Shown: positions 1-7,025 of the stretch, piece after piece
Layout of the letters: every line of letters begins with the position of its first letter
Numbering within the stretch: the stretch's first letter is position 1
From: Streptomyces sp. R44
GTDB lineage: Bacteria; Actinomycetota; Actinomycetes; Streptomycetales; Streptomycetaceae
Length of the DNA: 64,000 nt
Assembly: GCF_041053105.1 (NCBI RefSeq)
Contig: NZ_CP163444.1
Location: 4,898,001 to 4,962,000 of the forward strand
Direction: 5' to 3'
The notes under the pieces: model-generated
What the model was told of the DNA's origin: nothing
Databases searched by the model: none
The model's input: the letters and a program-made list of their open reading frames with translations, nothing else
Program-made: the position numbers and the translations under genes

Positions 1-912
1 GTGATGCGCTACACCATCGCCGGTGCGATGTTCCTGGTCTTCCTCCGGATCCGCGAGGGGAAGGCGGGGCTGCGCCTCAAGGGCGAACGCATCGGTCTGG
101 CCTGGCTGTTCGGCACGGCCGGCTTCGCGGGCTTCCAGTTCCTCGTCTTCTTCGGCCAGGACCTCATCGGTGAGCGCGGCGCCCTCAACGCCTCGATCAT
201 GATGGCGACCATGCCCATGATGGGCTTCCTGGTGAACTGGGTGCTGAAGAAGGTCGTTCCGCCGAAGTTCTCGCTCGTCTTCATCGCGATGTCCTTCGTC
301 GGCACCATCCTCGTCGTCTCCGACGGCGACATCGGCTCGCTGATCGCCTCCCCGAAGACGGCCGGCGCCGACGCCCTGCTGCTCTTCGCCGCACTGTGCT
401 GGGTCGTCTACACCTCGGGCGCGAGCTACTTCCCGACCTGGTCCCCGATCAAGTACACCGCCATCACCACGGTCCTCGGCCTCGCCAGCGCCGCCGTGAT
501 CACGGCGATCATCCTGGCCGCCGGCGGCGTCCCGGTCCCGACGGCGGGCGCCGTGGGCTCGATCCTGCCCCAGCTGGCCTACATGAGCGTCATCGCCGGC
601 TTCGTCGGTGTCCTCGGCTGGAACTTCGGCAACCGCTACCTCGGCCCGCTCAACGGCGTCCTCTTCATGGACGTGGTGCCGATCACCGCGTTCGTGATCT
701 CCGCCCTGACCGGTGTCGTCCCGGCCGGCATGCAGATCGTCGGTGCCTCGCTCACGGCGGCGGCGCTCGTCCTCAACAACCTGTACCTGCGCCGGGTCGC
801 CGCGAAGGCCGCCCCGGCCCCGTCCCCCGTGGCGGCTTCCGGTTCCGGTACGGCTTCCGGTACGAGCTCCGCTTCCGCTCCGGCGCCGGTCGGCTCGGGC
901 AGCAGGTCCTGA
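1..912 (+). CDS. DMT/EamA family transporter, probably 5'-truncated by the window edge
   Basis: Integral membrane protein of the drug/metabolite transporter superfamily, expected to export or take up a small metabolite; the substrate cannot be told. The visible 303 residues hold about eight to nine hydrophobic segments, with the family-like stretch GALNASIMMATMPMMGFLVN near residues 58-77 and NRYLGPLNGVLFMDVVP in the second half. The reading frame begins at the first base (GTG), so the true start may lie upstream. The C-terminal tail after about residue 270 is a low-complexity Ala/Ser/Gly run encoded by near-repeats of a GGTTCCGGTACG-type unit. Convergent with the TetR gene downstream and separated from it by a strong hairpin. 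Confidence 0.8.
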   Translation: MMRYTIAGAMFLVFLRIREGKAGLRLKGERIGLAWLFGTAGFAGFQFLVFFGQDLIGERGALNASIMMATMPMMGFLVNWVLKKVVPPKFSLVFIAMSFVGTILVVSDGDIGSLIASPKTAGADALLLFAALCWVVYTSGASYFPTWSPIKYTAITTVLGLASAAVITAIILAAGGVPVPTAGAVGSILPQLAYMSVIAGFVGVLGWNFGNRYLGPLNGVLFMDVVPITAFVISALTGVVPAGMQIVGASLTAAALVLNNLYLRRVAAKAAPAPSPVAASGSGTASGTSSASAPAPVGSGSRS

Positions 913-936
913 CCGCTCCCGACCCGTCGCACGCGT

Positions 937-974
937 ACGGCGTGGCCTCCCACATCCGTGGGGGGCCACGCCGT
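937..974. terminator. Bidirectional hairpin terminator
   Basis: An 11-base perfect stem (ACGGCGTGGCC at 937-947 with GGCCACGCCGT at 964-974) lies between the convergent transporter and TetR genes. There is no long T-run, which is usual for Streptomyces terminators. Confidence 0.7.
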
Positions 975-1006
975 TTCCCGGTCTCTCACGGCGCGCACGC
1001 GGCTGA

Positions 1007-1729
1007 TCAGCCGCGCAGCCCTTCGAGGAGGACGGCCCGCAGCTCCGCGTGCCGCTCGGTGAGGTCCTTGCGGCGGCTGAGGACGTCCGAGATGTGCTGC
1101 ATGCCGAAGAAGGCGGAGACCAGCACGCGGGCCGCCGCGCGCGGTTCCACTCCGGCCCGCAGTTGTCCCGCGTCCCGGGCCTCGGCGATCAGCCGGGTGA
1201 GGTAGTCCTCCCAGCCGACGTACGGCTCCGGCAGCTCGGCGTCGATGAGCGCCCGCTCGATCTGGAGCCGTGCGCCGGCCTGGACGACGATGTCCGTCGC
1301 GAACGCCCGGGTGACCGTGTCGAGGACGGCGACGAGCGTGTCGAAGGGCTCCTCGTGGTTGCCCTCGGCGCCCTTGAGGATCCCGGGCCAGCGCGCGTAG
1401 TGCTCCTGCACGACCGCGACGGCCAGGGCCTCCTTGTTCGTGTAGTGGAAGTACACCGCTCCCTTGGTCATCTCCGCGCGTTCGGCCACGTCCTGAAGGG
1501 TCACGGTCGCGTAGCCGCGCTCGGCGAAGAGCTCGGCGGCCGACTGGAGGATGTGCACCTTCGTGCGCCGGGCGCGCTCCTGCTTCGGTTCGCCGCGCTG
1601 CTTGGGCTCGGCGCCGCGCTGCTTCGGCTCGGTGCTCCGTCGCCTCGGTTCCGCGCTCCGGGGCGACTGCTCGCTTCGGGGTGTCGGTTCCGTGCTCCGG
1701 GGCGTCCGTTCGCTTCGGGGTGTCGCCAT
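1007..1729 (-). CDS. TetR-family regulator, gamma-butyrolactone receptor type (ScbR/ArpA-like)
   Basis: Likely autoregulator-binding repressor. The TetR helix-turn-helix spans about residues 57-103 (VTLQDVAERAEMTKGAVYFH). The ligand domain shows the receptor-type pattern DIVVQAGARLQIE, and a later PYVGW whose Trp could match the ligand-pocket Trp known in ArpA/CprB. It is divergent from the afsA-like gene, the classic arrangement, with a palindrome between them. Odd feature: residues 1-52 are an Arg/Pro/Ser/Glu-rich repeat (PRSEQSPRSAEP-type) absent from typical receptors, which are about 215 residues; this is 240. I kept the ATG at 1729 because no good internal start precedes the HTH. It could be a true receptor or a pseudo-receptor; ligand binding is inferred. 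Confidence 0.85.
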   Translation of the reverse strand: MATPRSERTPRSTEPTPRSEQSPRSAEPRRRSTEPKQRGAEPKQRGEPKQERARRTKVHILQSAAELFAERGYATVTLQDVAERAEMTKGAVYFHYTNKEALAVAVVQEHYARWPGILKGAEGNHEEPFDTLVAVLDTVTRAFATDIVVQAGARLQIERALIDAELPEPYVGWEDYLTRLIAEARDAGQLRAGVEPRAAARVLVSAFFGMQHISDVLSRRKDLTERHAELRAVLLEGLRG

Positions 1730-1761
1730 GCCTGTCCGCCTCTCTCGTTCCTACGCCTTGC

Positions 1762-1785
1762 AATATACATTCCCGAAGGTATATT
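1762..1785. promoter_or_regulatory. Autoregulatory element-like palindrome between scbR-like and afsA-like genes
   Basis: A 24-base imperfect palindrome (20 of 24 positions symmetrical) reads AATATACATTCC followed by CGAAGGTATATT. The half GAAGGTATATTT resembles the half-site bound by ScbR/ArpA-type receptors. It lies in the divergent promoter region, 65 bases before the afsA-like start and 32 bases before the receptor gene start, so one site could control both genes. Confidence 0.6.
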
Positions 1786-1850
1786 TCTTGCTGCCGAGGG
1801 GCCACCGAGGTCCCTCGTCGCCACGATGTTCCACCTTGAGGGGGATAAGG

Positions 1851-2843
1851 ATGTCCATCGGTGTGCTGCAGACCGTGTTATCCGTCGAGCCGCTCGCGCC
1901 CGTCGAGTCCCTGGAGCCGCTCATCCGGGAGGCCAAGGAAGAGCTGAGCTTCGACCGCACGATCTCCCGCAGGTTCGTGCACCGCGCCTCGGTGACCGAA
2001 GTCTTCCTCACCGACGCCGTCGTCGCCGGGCCCGACCGCTTCCTGGTCGGCGCGCAACTGCCCCGGAACCACGCGCTGTACCGCCCGGAGGAGACCGGGC
2101 AGGCCGACTTCATGCTCCTCGTCGAGACCGTCCGGCAGGCCGGCATCTTCCTGAGCCACCGCTACCACGACGTGCCGCTCGGCCACCACTTCATCTTCAA
2201 GGCCCTGTCCCTGCACATCAGCGACCCCGCCGCCCTCCGGGTCGGCTGCGGCCCGCTCGCGGCGGTCTTCGACATCAAGGTCGTGACGCCCGCCGGAGCG
2301 CGCAACCCGCGCCGCTTCGACGCCCGCTTCGACATGGTGATCGAGGTGGGCGGCCGGGAGTGCGCCCGCGCCTCCGCCGGCGTCGTCGTCATCGACGGCG
2401 TGCGGTACGGGCGGCTGCGGCAGCGCGGCCGGACCCCGCAGACCGCGATCCCGCAGGCCTTCGCGTACGGGGAGCCCGAGGGCGCCGCGGACGACCGGGC
2501 CGTCCTGTGCCCCGTACCCGCCGAGGAGGCCCTGACCAGGCCGGCCGGCACGCGGGAATGGCGGCTGCGCGTCGACCCCACCCACCCCGGCTACTTCGAG
2601 CACCCCTCGGACCACGTGCCCGGGATGCTGCTCCTGGAGGCCTTCCGGCAGGCGGCCCGGCGGACGGCGGGGGGTGCGGCGGCGCCGGCCACGCTGACCT
2701 CCCTGGACGCCGACTTCGCCGTCTTCGGCGAGCTCGCCGAGGCCGTGGCCGTCGAGGCCGCGCCGCTGGAGGACGGCCGGGTGCGGCTCTCCGCGGCCCA
2801 GGGAGGACGCGTCCTCGCCACGGCCGTCGCCCGGTGCGCGTGA
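1851..2843 (+). CDS. AfsA/ScbA-family gamma-butyrolactone (or related furan) synthase
   Basis: Predicted to condense a beta-ketoacyl-ACP with dihydroxyacetone phosphate, the committed step of A-factor-type hormone synthesis. The 330-residue product has the two tandem AfsA hotdog domains, about residues 30-170 (FVHRASVTEVFLTD) and 185-325 (DPTHPGYFEHPSDHVPGMLL), near the usual 300-315 residues. ATG 1851 was chosen over upstream in-frame starts because of the GGGGGATAAGG just before it and because homologues begin close to the first domain. Codon 10 is TTA (1878-1880), so translation probably needs the bldA tRNA. It heads an operon with the LysR-like and HAD genes. Which acyl chain it uses cannot be read. 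Confidence 0.9.
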   Translation: MSIGVLQTVLSVEPLAPVESLEPLIREAKEELSFDRTISRRFVHRASVTEVFLTDAVVAGPDRFLVGAQLPRNHALYRPEETGQADFMLLVETVRQAGIFLSHRYHDVPLGHHFIFKALSLHISDPAALRVGCGPLAAVFDIKVVTPAGARNPRRFDARFDMVIEVGGRECARASAGVVVIDGVRYGRLRQRGRTPQTAIPQAFAYGEPEGAADDRAVLCPVPAEEALTRPAGTREWRLRVDPTHPGYFEHPSDHVPGMLLLEAFRQAARRTAGGAAAPATLTSLDADFAVFGELAEAVAVEAAPLEDGRVRLSAAQGGRVLATAVARCA

Positions 2844-2885
2844 CAAGCAAGGCTCCCTGACGGACGAGCGTAGAAAGGCAGAAGG

Positions 2886-3254
2886 ATGGAACTCCAGCAC
2901 TTACGGGCCTTCCGCGAAGTGGCCCGGGAACTCAGCTTCACCCGCGCGGCCCACAACCTGCACTACTCCCAGCCCGCGGTGACCGCGCAGATCAAGGGCC
3001 TGGAAGAGGACATGGGAGCCTCGCTCTTCCAGCGGCGCGGCAACCGCTCCGTCGAGCTCACGCCGGCCGGCGCGCGGCTGCGTCCGCTGGCGGAACGGAT
3101 CCTCGAACTGGTCGAGACGGCGCAGTACGAGATCGCCGACCCCGCCCCCACGGTGGTGGACCGGCGGATGGCACCGCAGGGCGGCATGACCGGCCGCTTC
3201 GCTGACGCCCGCCCCGCCGACCGCCCCCTCCTCGGCAGAGGAGGCAGAGCATGA
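2886..3254 (+). CDS. Standalone LysR-type DNA-binding domain protein (no effector domain)
   Basis: At 122 residues it contains only the N-terminal winged HTH of LysR regulators (residues 1-60, LSFTRAAHNLHYSQPAVTAQ) and the linker helix to about residue 90. The roughly 200-residue substrate-binding domain is missing. The stop overlaps the next start (ATGA at 3251-3254) and the gene follows the afsA-like gene by 42 bases, so it seems a maintained operon member rather than a random fragment. Codon 6 is TTA (2901-2903), a second bldA-sensitive codon in this operon. It may be a dimer that binds without ligand, or the remnant of a full LysR gene whose 3' half was replaced. Function unknown. Confidence 0.75.
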   Translation: MELQHLRAFREVARELSFTRAAHNLHYSQPAVTAQIKGLEEDMGASLFQRRGNRSVELTPAGARLRPLAERILELVETAQYEIADPAPTVVDRRMAPQGGMTGRFADARPADRPLLGRGGRA

Positions 3255-4003
3255 GCCTCGCTCCCGCCAGGGCCGCCTTCTTCGACGTCGACGAGACCCT
3301 GATCACCTGCAAGAGCATGGCCTGCGTCCTCGCCCGGTACTGGGGGCACGGCGAGGTCGCCTCCCGCCGGCTCGCCGCGGCGCGCACCTCGCTCCAGCGC
3401 CAGATCCGCGAGGGCGTGCCCCGCGAGCAGGTGAACCGTTCCTTCTTCCGCTTCCTCGCCGGCAGTCACCTCGACGACCTGGAGGCCTCCGGCCGGGAGT
3501 GGTACGAGAAGGCCCGCGCCGGCGGGCTGTTGCACACCCCCGTGTACGAGGCGCTGTGCCGCCACCGGGACGCCGGCGACCTGGTCGTCCTCGTCTCCGG
3601 AGCCTTCTCCGCCTGCCTCGACCCGCTGGCCCGGGAGGTCGGCGCCGATCTCGTGGTGTGCACCGTGCCCGAGGTGACCTCGGAAGGCGTGCTCACCGGG
3701 GAGCTGTCGGGGCCGCCCATGATCGGCGAGCCCAAGGCCGAGGCCGCCCGCCGCATCATGACGGCCTTCGGCCTCGCCGCCGAGGAGTGTTTCGCGTACG
3801 CCGACGACGAGAGCGATCTGCCGCTGCTGCGCTCCGTCGGCCATCCGGTCCTGGTCGGCGACGGACCGGTCTCCGCGCCGCCGTCGGAGACGGCGTCCTG
3901 GTCCTGGCTGCCCGGCGCGGCGCCGGTGACCCCCGCCGACTCCCCGGCCGCATCCCCGGCGGCCGCGCGGCCCGCGCGCGCCCTGGCGCCACGGGCGGCT
4001 TGA
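3251..4003 (+). CDS. HAD-superfamily phosphatase (subfamily IB), candidate hormone-phosphate phosphatase
   Basis: Phosphomonoesterase-type HAD enzyme of 250 residues. Motif I is DVDET with Asp12 as the predicted nucleophile and Asp14 as the acid; motif II is LVSGAFS near residue 117; the motif III Lys is in GEPKAEAARR near 161; motif IV is YADDESDLPLL near 183. The family includes SerB-like enzymes. Its place directly behind an afsA homologue matches the methylenomycin furan operon, where mmfP, a HAD phosphatase, follows the AfsA-type mmfL. So it probably removes the phosphate left by dihydroxyacetone phosphate. The C-terminal 40 residues are Ala/Pro-rich and likely unstructured. Confidence 0.85.
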   Translation: MSLAPARAAFFDVDETLITCKSMACVLARYWGHGEVASRRLAAARTSLQRQIREGVPREQVNRSFFRFLAGSHLDDLEASGREWYEKARAGGLLHTPVYEALCRHRDAGDLVVLVSGAFSACLDPLAREVGADLVVCTVPEVTSEGVLTGELSGPPMIGEPKAEAARRIMTAFGLAAEECFAYADDESDLPLLRSVGHPVLVGDGPVSAPPSETASWSWLPGAAPVTPADSPAASPAAARPARALAPRAA

Positions 4004-4437
4004 GACACCGGGCCTTCGGTCTCCGGACCTTCAGGCACCGGAGCTTCAGGCTTCGGACCTTCAGGTACCGGCAGGCTGCGGACCTTCAGGCTCCGGACCG
4101 GGCGCGGACCTTCAGGCTCCGGACCGGGCGCGGACCTCTCCGCCGCCGCAGCCCGTCATGAACGCCTTGCCCGTCACGGACGTGATGCCCGCCAGGGGCG
4201 CCTTGCCCGTCACGGACGTCGTGCCCGTCACCGAAGCCCCGCCCTCTGCGAGAGCCCCGCCGCCACGGTGGCTCCGAGGGGATCCGTACGCCTCCGGCGG
4301 CGACGGAGCCCGCGCGAGCTGCGTGACCCGTGGACCTCCCCCCACCCCACGGGTTCCCGCCGCAGCGCCCGCGGAGGTCCCGTGACTCCCGCGAGTTCAC
4401 CCCCACATGCATCGCCCACGGTTCAGTCGCCCCCGGT
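4004..4437. repeat. Gene-free stretch of degenerate tandem repeats
   Basis: No convincing gene. From about 4018 to 4135 the unit ACCTTCAGGCTCCGGACC recurs in full and degenerate copies, ending in two exact 26-base units at about 4082-4133. A second repeat, GCCTTGCCCGTCACGGACGT, occurs at 4164-4183 and 4200-4219 (36-base period). A 75-codon ORF over the second repeat (4158-4385) has no recognisable domain. The region separates the HAD gene from the convergent TetR gene. Confidence 0.6.
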
Positions 4438-5040
4438 TCAGTCGCCGCGGGATCCCGACAACGCGGGCTCCAGAAGGTCCCACACCTCGCTCACCAGCTC
4501 GGCGGGACCGGTCGCGTCCGTCGCCGTCACCACGGCGGGGGCCCCGACGAGGAGGGCCACGACGAGCCGGGCCAGCAGGTCGGCCGAGTGGGCGGTGCGG
4601 ACGGAACCTTCCTCCTGGCCCTTGCGGACGAGGAGGGCCACGACACGACAGAGCTCGCCGAGGGGGGCGGGCGAGGTCCCTTCGGCGAGGGCGGTGTCCA
4701 TGACCAGGCGCAGTCCGGCGGCGAAGGGCACGTCCTCGTACACCCGGCGGGCGAGGCCGACGAGCAGTCTCCGCAGGGTGGGCAGTGCGGCGCCGCTCTC
4801 CTCCGCCTCGCCGGCGGCGGTGGCGAGGGCGTCGGCCCAGGCGGCCTCGAAGGAGCGGGTCAGTTCGCCCGCGAGATCGGCCTTCGAGGAGAAGTGCCCG
4901 TAGAGGGCTCCTTTGGTCAGTCCGGTGCGGGCCGTGATGTCGGCCAGGTTCGTCCCCGCGAATCCGTGCAGGGCGAACTCGGCGGCTGCCGCGCCGAGCA
5001 CCAGGTCATAGGTCATGCGGGCCCTGTCCTGTTGCCTCAC
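4438..5040 (-). CDS. Second ScbR-like TetR-family regulator
   Basis: 200-residue TetR protein. The HTH lies at about residues 10-55 (TNLADITARTGLTKGALYGH). The ligand domain has PFAAGLRLVMD, matching the receptor-like pattern seen in the regulator at 1007-1729, but the nearby pocket Trp is not evident, so it may be a pseudo-receptor that answers other ligands. GTG at 5040 is the start; an ATG nine residues in (MTYDLVLG) is possible. It is divergent from the acyl-CoA dehydrogenase-like gene at 5177 and an ARE-like half-site lies between, which suggests control of that gene and of itself. Confidence 0.85.
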   Translation of the reverse strand: MRQQDRARMTYDLVLGAAAAEFALHGFAGTNLADITARTGLTKGALYGHFSSKADLAGELTRSFEAAWADALATAAGEAEESGAALPTLRRLLVGLARRVYEDVPFAAGLRLVMDTALAEGTSPAPLGELCRVVALLVRKGQEEGSVRTAHSADLLARLVVALLVGAPAVVTATDATGPAELVSEVWDLLEPALSGSRGD

Positions 5041-5099
5041 CGAGCGTCCGCCTCCTTCTGCTGTGGCTGCCCTCCATGGCTTTCATGACGGCCTCTCAG

Positions 5100-5126
5100 A
5101 AAATACCTTCCGGACCGAATCTTTTT
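5100..5126. promoter_or_regulatory. ARE-like half-site in the TetR/flavoenzyme divergent promoter
   Basis: The stretch AAAATACCTTCCGG (5100-5113) is, on the other strand, CCGGAAGGTATTTT, closely matching the half-site GAAGGTATATTT upstream of afsA. The opposite half (GACCGAATCTTTTT) is weaker. It sits about 50 bases before the start at 5177. Confidence 0.45.
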
Positions 5127-5176
5127 CTACTCGCATCAGGACCACCACTGAACCTCCACGCAAAGGAGTACTCGTC

Positions 5177-6373
5177 ATGACAGTCGTCGACGCCCCCGCC
5201 TTCGTCACGGCCGACCACCTGCGGGCCGCCGCCGCGCGCCACGCCGAGGAGGCGGAGCGGACCGGGCGGCTCCACCCCGAGGTCGTCGGGGCGATGACCG
5301 CCGTCGGTCTCGCCCGGCACTTCGTGCCCCGCCGCTGGGGCGGTACGGCCGGAGGCTTCGTCGAGCTGCTCGACACCGTCGCCGGAGCCGGTGCGGCCTG
5401 CGCCTCCACCGCCTGGTGCGCGGTGCTGCTCGCCGCCCACGGCCGCCTCGCCGCGCACCTTCCGTCCGAGGGGCAGCGCGAGGTGTGGGGCGACTCGCCC
5501 GACGTGCGCGTCGCGGCGGCGATCGTGCCCCCGGCCGGCCGGCTGGTCCGGGCGCCCGGCGGCTGGAGCCTGTCGGGGGAGTGGGCCTTCGCCAGCGGGA
5601 TCGAGCACGCCGACTGGGTCCTCCTCGCCTCCCTCGACCACTCGGGGGCCGGGGCCCCCGCGTACCGGGTGCTCGCCGTGCCGCGCGAGGAGGTCGGGAT
5701 CCGGCGGACCTGGGACGCGGTCGGGCTGCGCGCCACCGGCAGCCACAGCGTCACGGTCGACGGGGTGTACGTGCCCGAGCACCGCACCTTCCTCCGCGAA
5801 GCCCTCGTGGCCGGCGTCGCCGGCGCCGACGCGGCGCCCTGCCACCGGGTGCCGTACCAGCTGGTCGCCGCCCTCCTCTTCGCGCTGCCCGCGCTCGGCG
5901 CGGCGCGCGGGGCCCTGGACGCCTGGACCGGGCTCGTCGGCCCGCGCCGCCTCCCCGACGGGCGGCCGCTCACCGGCGACCCCACGGTCCAGCAGACCCT
6001 GGCCCGCTGCTCGGCGGAGATCGAGGCGGCCCGCCTGCTCCTGGAGACGGCGGCGACGAGAGCCGACGGCCGGGCGGCGGGGGAGACGGGGACCGCCTTC
6101 GGCCCGCGTGACGCGACGCTCGCCGCCGCCCTCGACCCGCGGGACCTGGTGGTTGCCGCCGCCCTCAACCAGCGGGACGTGGCGCTGGCCGTCGACCTCC
6201 TCACCGGTGCCGTCGAACGCCTGATGCGTACCGGCGGCGCCCGCGGCCTCCACGCCGGCGGCGGCCTGGAGCGCGCCTGGCGCGACATCCACGCGATCGC
6301 CGCCCACGCCGCCCTCCAGCCCGCCCCGGCGCCCGCCGCCTACGCGGCGACGGTCTTCCCGCCGGCCGTCTGA
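5177..6373 (+). CDS. Acyl-CoA dehydrogenase-like flavoenzyme (possible class D monooxygenase or oxidase)
   Basis: 398 residues with the acyl-CoA dehydrogenase fold: N-terminal helices (residues 10-115, with GAACASTAWCAVLLAAHG), a middle beta domain (SGEWAFASGIEHADWVLLAS near 140; WDAVGLRATGSHSVTVDGVYVPEH near 185) and a C-terminal helical domain. The middle-domain wording resembles the two-component flavin hydroxylases and HsaA/ActVA-like members rather than true fatty-acid dehydrogenases. ATG 5177 is preceded by AAAGGAG at a good distance. Beside two receptor-like TetR genes and an afsA homologue it may tailor the signal, as the acyl-CoA oxidase Aco does for avenolide in S. avermitilis; that link is inference. 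The C-terminus holds a repeated ALDPRDLVVAAALNQRDVAL stretch. Confidence 0.8.
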   Translation: MTVVDAPAFVTADHLRAAAARHAEEAERTGRLHPEVVGAMTAVGLARHFVPRRWGGTAGGFVELLDTVAGAGAACASTAWCAVLLAAHGRLAAHLPSEGQREVWGDSPDVRVAAAIVPPAGRLVRAPGGWSLSGEWAFASGIEHADWVLLASLDHSGAGAPAYRVLAVPREEVGIRRTWDAVGLRATGSHSVTVDGVYVPEHRTFLREALVAGVAGADAAPCHRVPYQLVAALLFALPALGAARGALDAWTGLVGPRRLPDGRPLTGDPTVQQTLARCSAEIEAARLLLETAATRADGRAAGETGTAFGPRDATLAAALDPRDLVVAAALNQRDVALAVDLLTGAVERLMRTGGARGLHAGGGLERAWRDIHAIAAHAALQPAPAPAAYAATVFPPAV

Positions 6374-6560
6374 CCGCCGCCGCCCCTGCCGGCGGGCGGC
6401 TGCGGGGGCACGCCGTTCCCGCGCCAGGCGGCGTAGATGCCGGCCACGGCGACGGCGATGCGGCCGGCGACCCCTGCGACCCCGGCGCGACGCCGCGAAG
6501 GACGAGGGCCGCGCCGGTGACGAGCACGGCGGGCCCGGCGCCCCCGGACTCGACCGCGGG

Positions 6561-6596
6561 GACTATACGTGCGATGTATACACCGCGCGTATAGTC
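6561..6596. promoter_or_regulatory. Tandem overlapping operator array just before the start codon at 6603
   Basis: Two palindromes of form TATAC-N7-GTATA (6564-6580 and 6577-6593) overlap through a shared GTATAC, and the outer arms GACTATACG/CGTATAGTC (6561-6569, 6588-6596) are perfect complements. The array ends six bases before the ATG at 6603, leaving no room for a ribosome-binding site. Confidence 0.6.
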
Positions 6597-6602
6597 GGGC
6601 CC

Positions 6603-7025
6603 ATGGCACCGCCCACATCCACCCCCCTCGCCCCCCGCCTCCTCAAAGCGCTGATCGTCTCCACCCTCGGAGTCGCCGCCGCGCACCTGATCCTCTCCGA
6701 CACGCTCTATCTCTCCTTCGCCGGTCAGGCCGCCTCCTCGCTCGGGGCCGGGCCCGGTTACTCCGCCGATCAGGCGTTCACCTCGGCGCTCATCAACACC
6801 TTCCTGGTCATGCCGGTGGTCCTGTGGATCGGGATGCTCGTCGCGGGGGAGCGGCGGGTGGGGTCGATGGTGCTCGTGGGGACGGTCGCCTGGGTCACCG
6901 CCGTCGGAAACGGCATCGACCTGATCGACGACGCCCCCGGCACCCTCCTCCCGTTCCGCTCCCTCGTCCTCGTCGTCGGAGTCACCGCCCTCGCCTCCCT
7001 CGTACGGAGGAGGAAGAGGCGCTAG
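6603..7025 (+). CDS. Small integral membrane protein of unknown function
   Basis: 140 residues with four predicted membrane segments (about 14-35, 64-82, 88-103, 116-134) and a basic C-terminus RRRKRR, suggesting that end is cytoplasmic. No family is recognised. It lacks a Shine-Dalgarno sequence and starts directly after a palindromic operator array, so translation may be leaderless. Its TAG stop shares the bases CTAG (7022-7025) with the stop of the convergent permease gene. Confidence 0.65.
   Translation: MAPPTSTPLAPRLLKALIVSTLGVAAAHLILSDTLYLSFAGQAASSLGAGPGYSADQAFTSALINTFLVMPVVLWIGMLVAGERRVGSMVLVGTVAWVTAVGNGIDLIDDAPGTLLPFRSLVLVVGVTALASLVRRRKRR

Noticed and set aside
4158..4385. 75-codon frame across the repeat region after the HAD gene
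   Set aside because: Composed mostly of the 36-base repeat and Pro/Ala runs; no ribosome-binding site or domain.
6374..6602. Hydrophobic minus-strand frames resembling a small membrane protein broken by a frameshift
   Set aside because: The two pieces lie in different frames, no start codon suits the upstream piece, and the downstream piece overlaps the end of the flavoenzyme gene. More likely an echo of GC-rich coding bias than a pseudogene.
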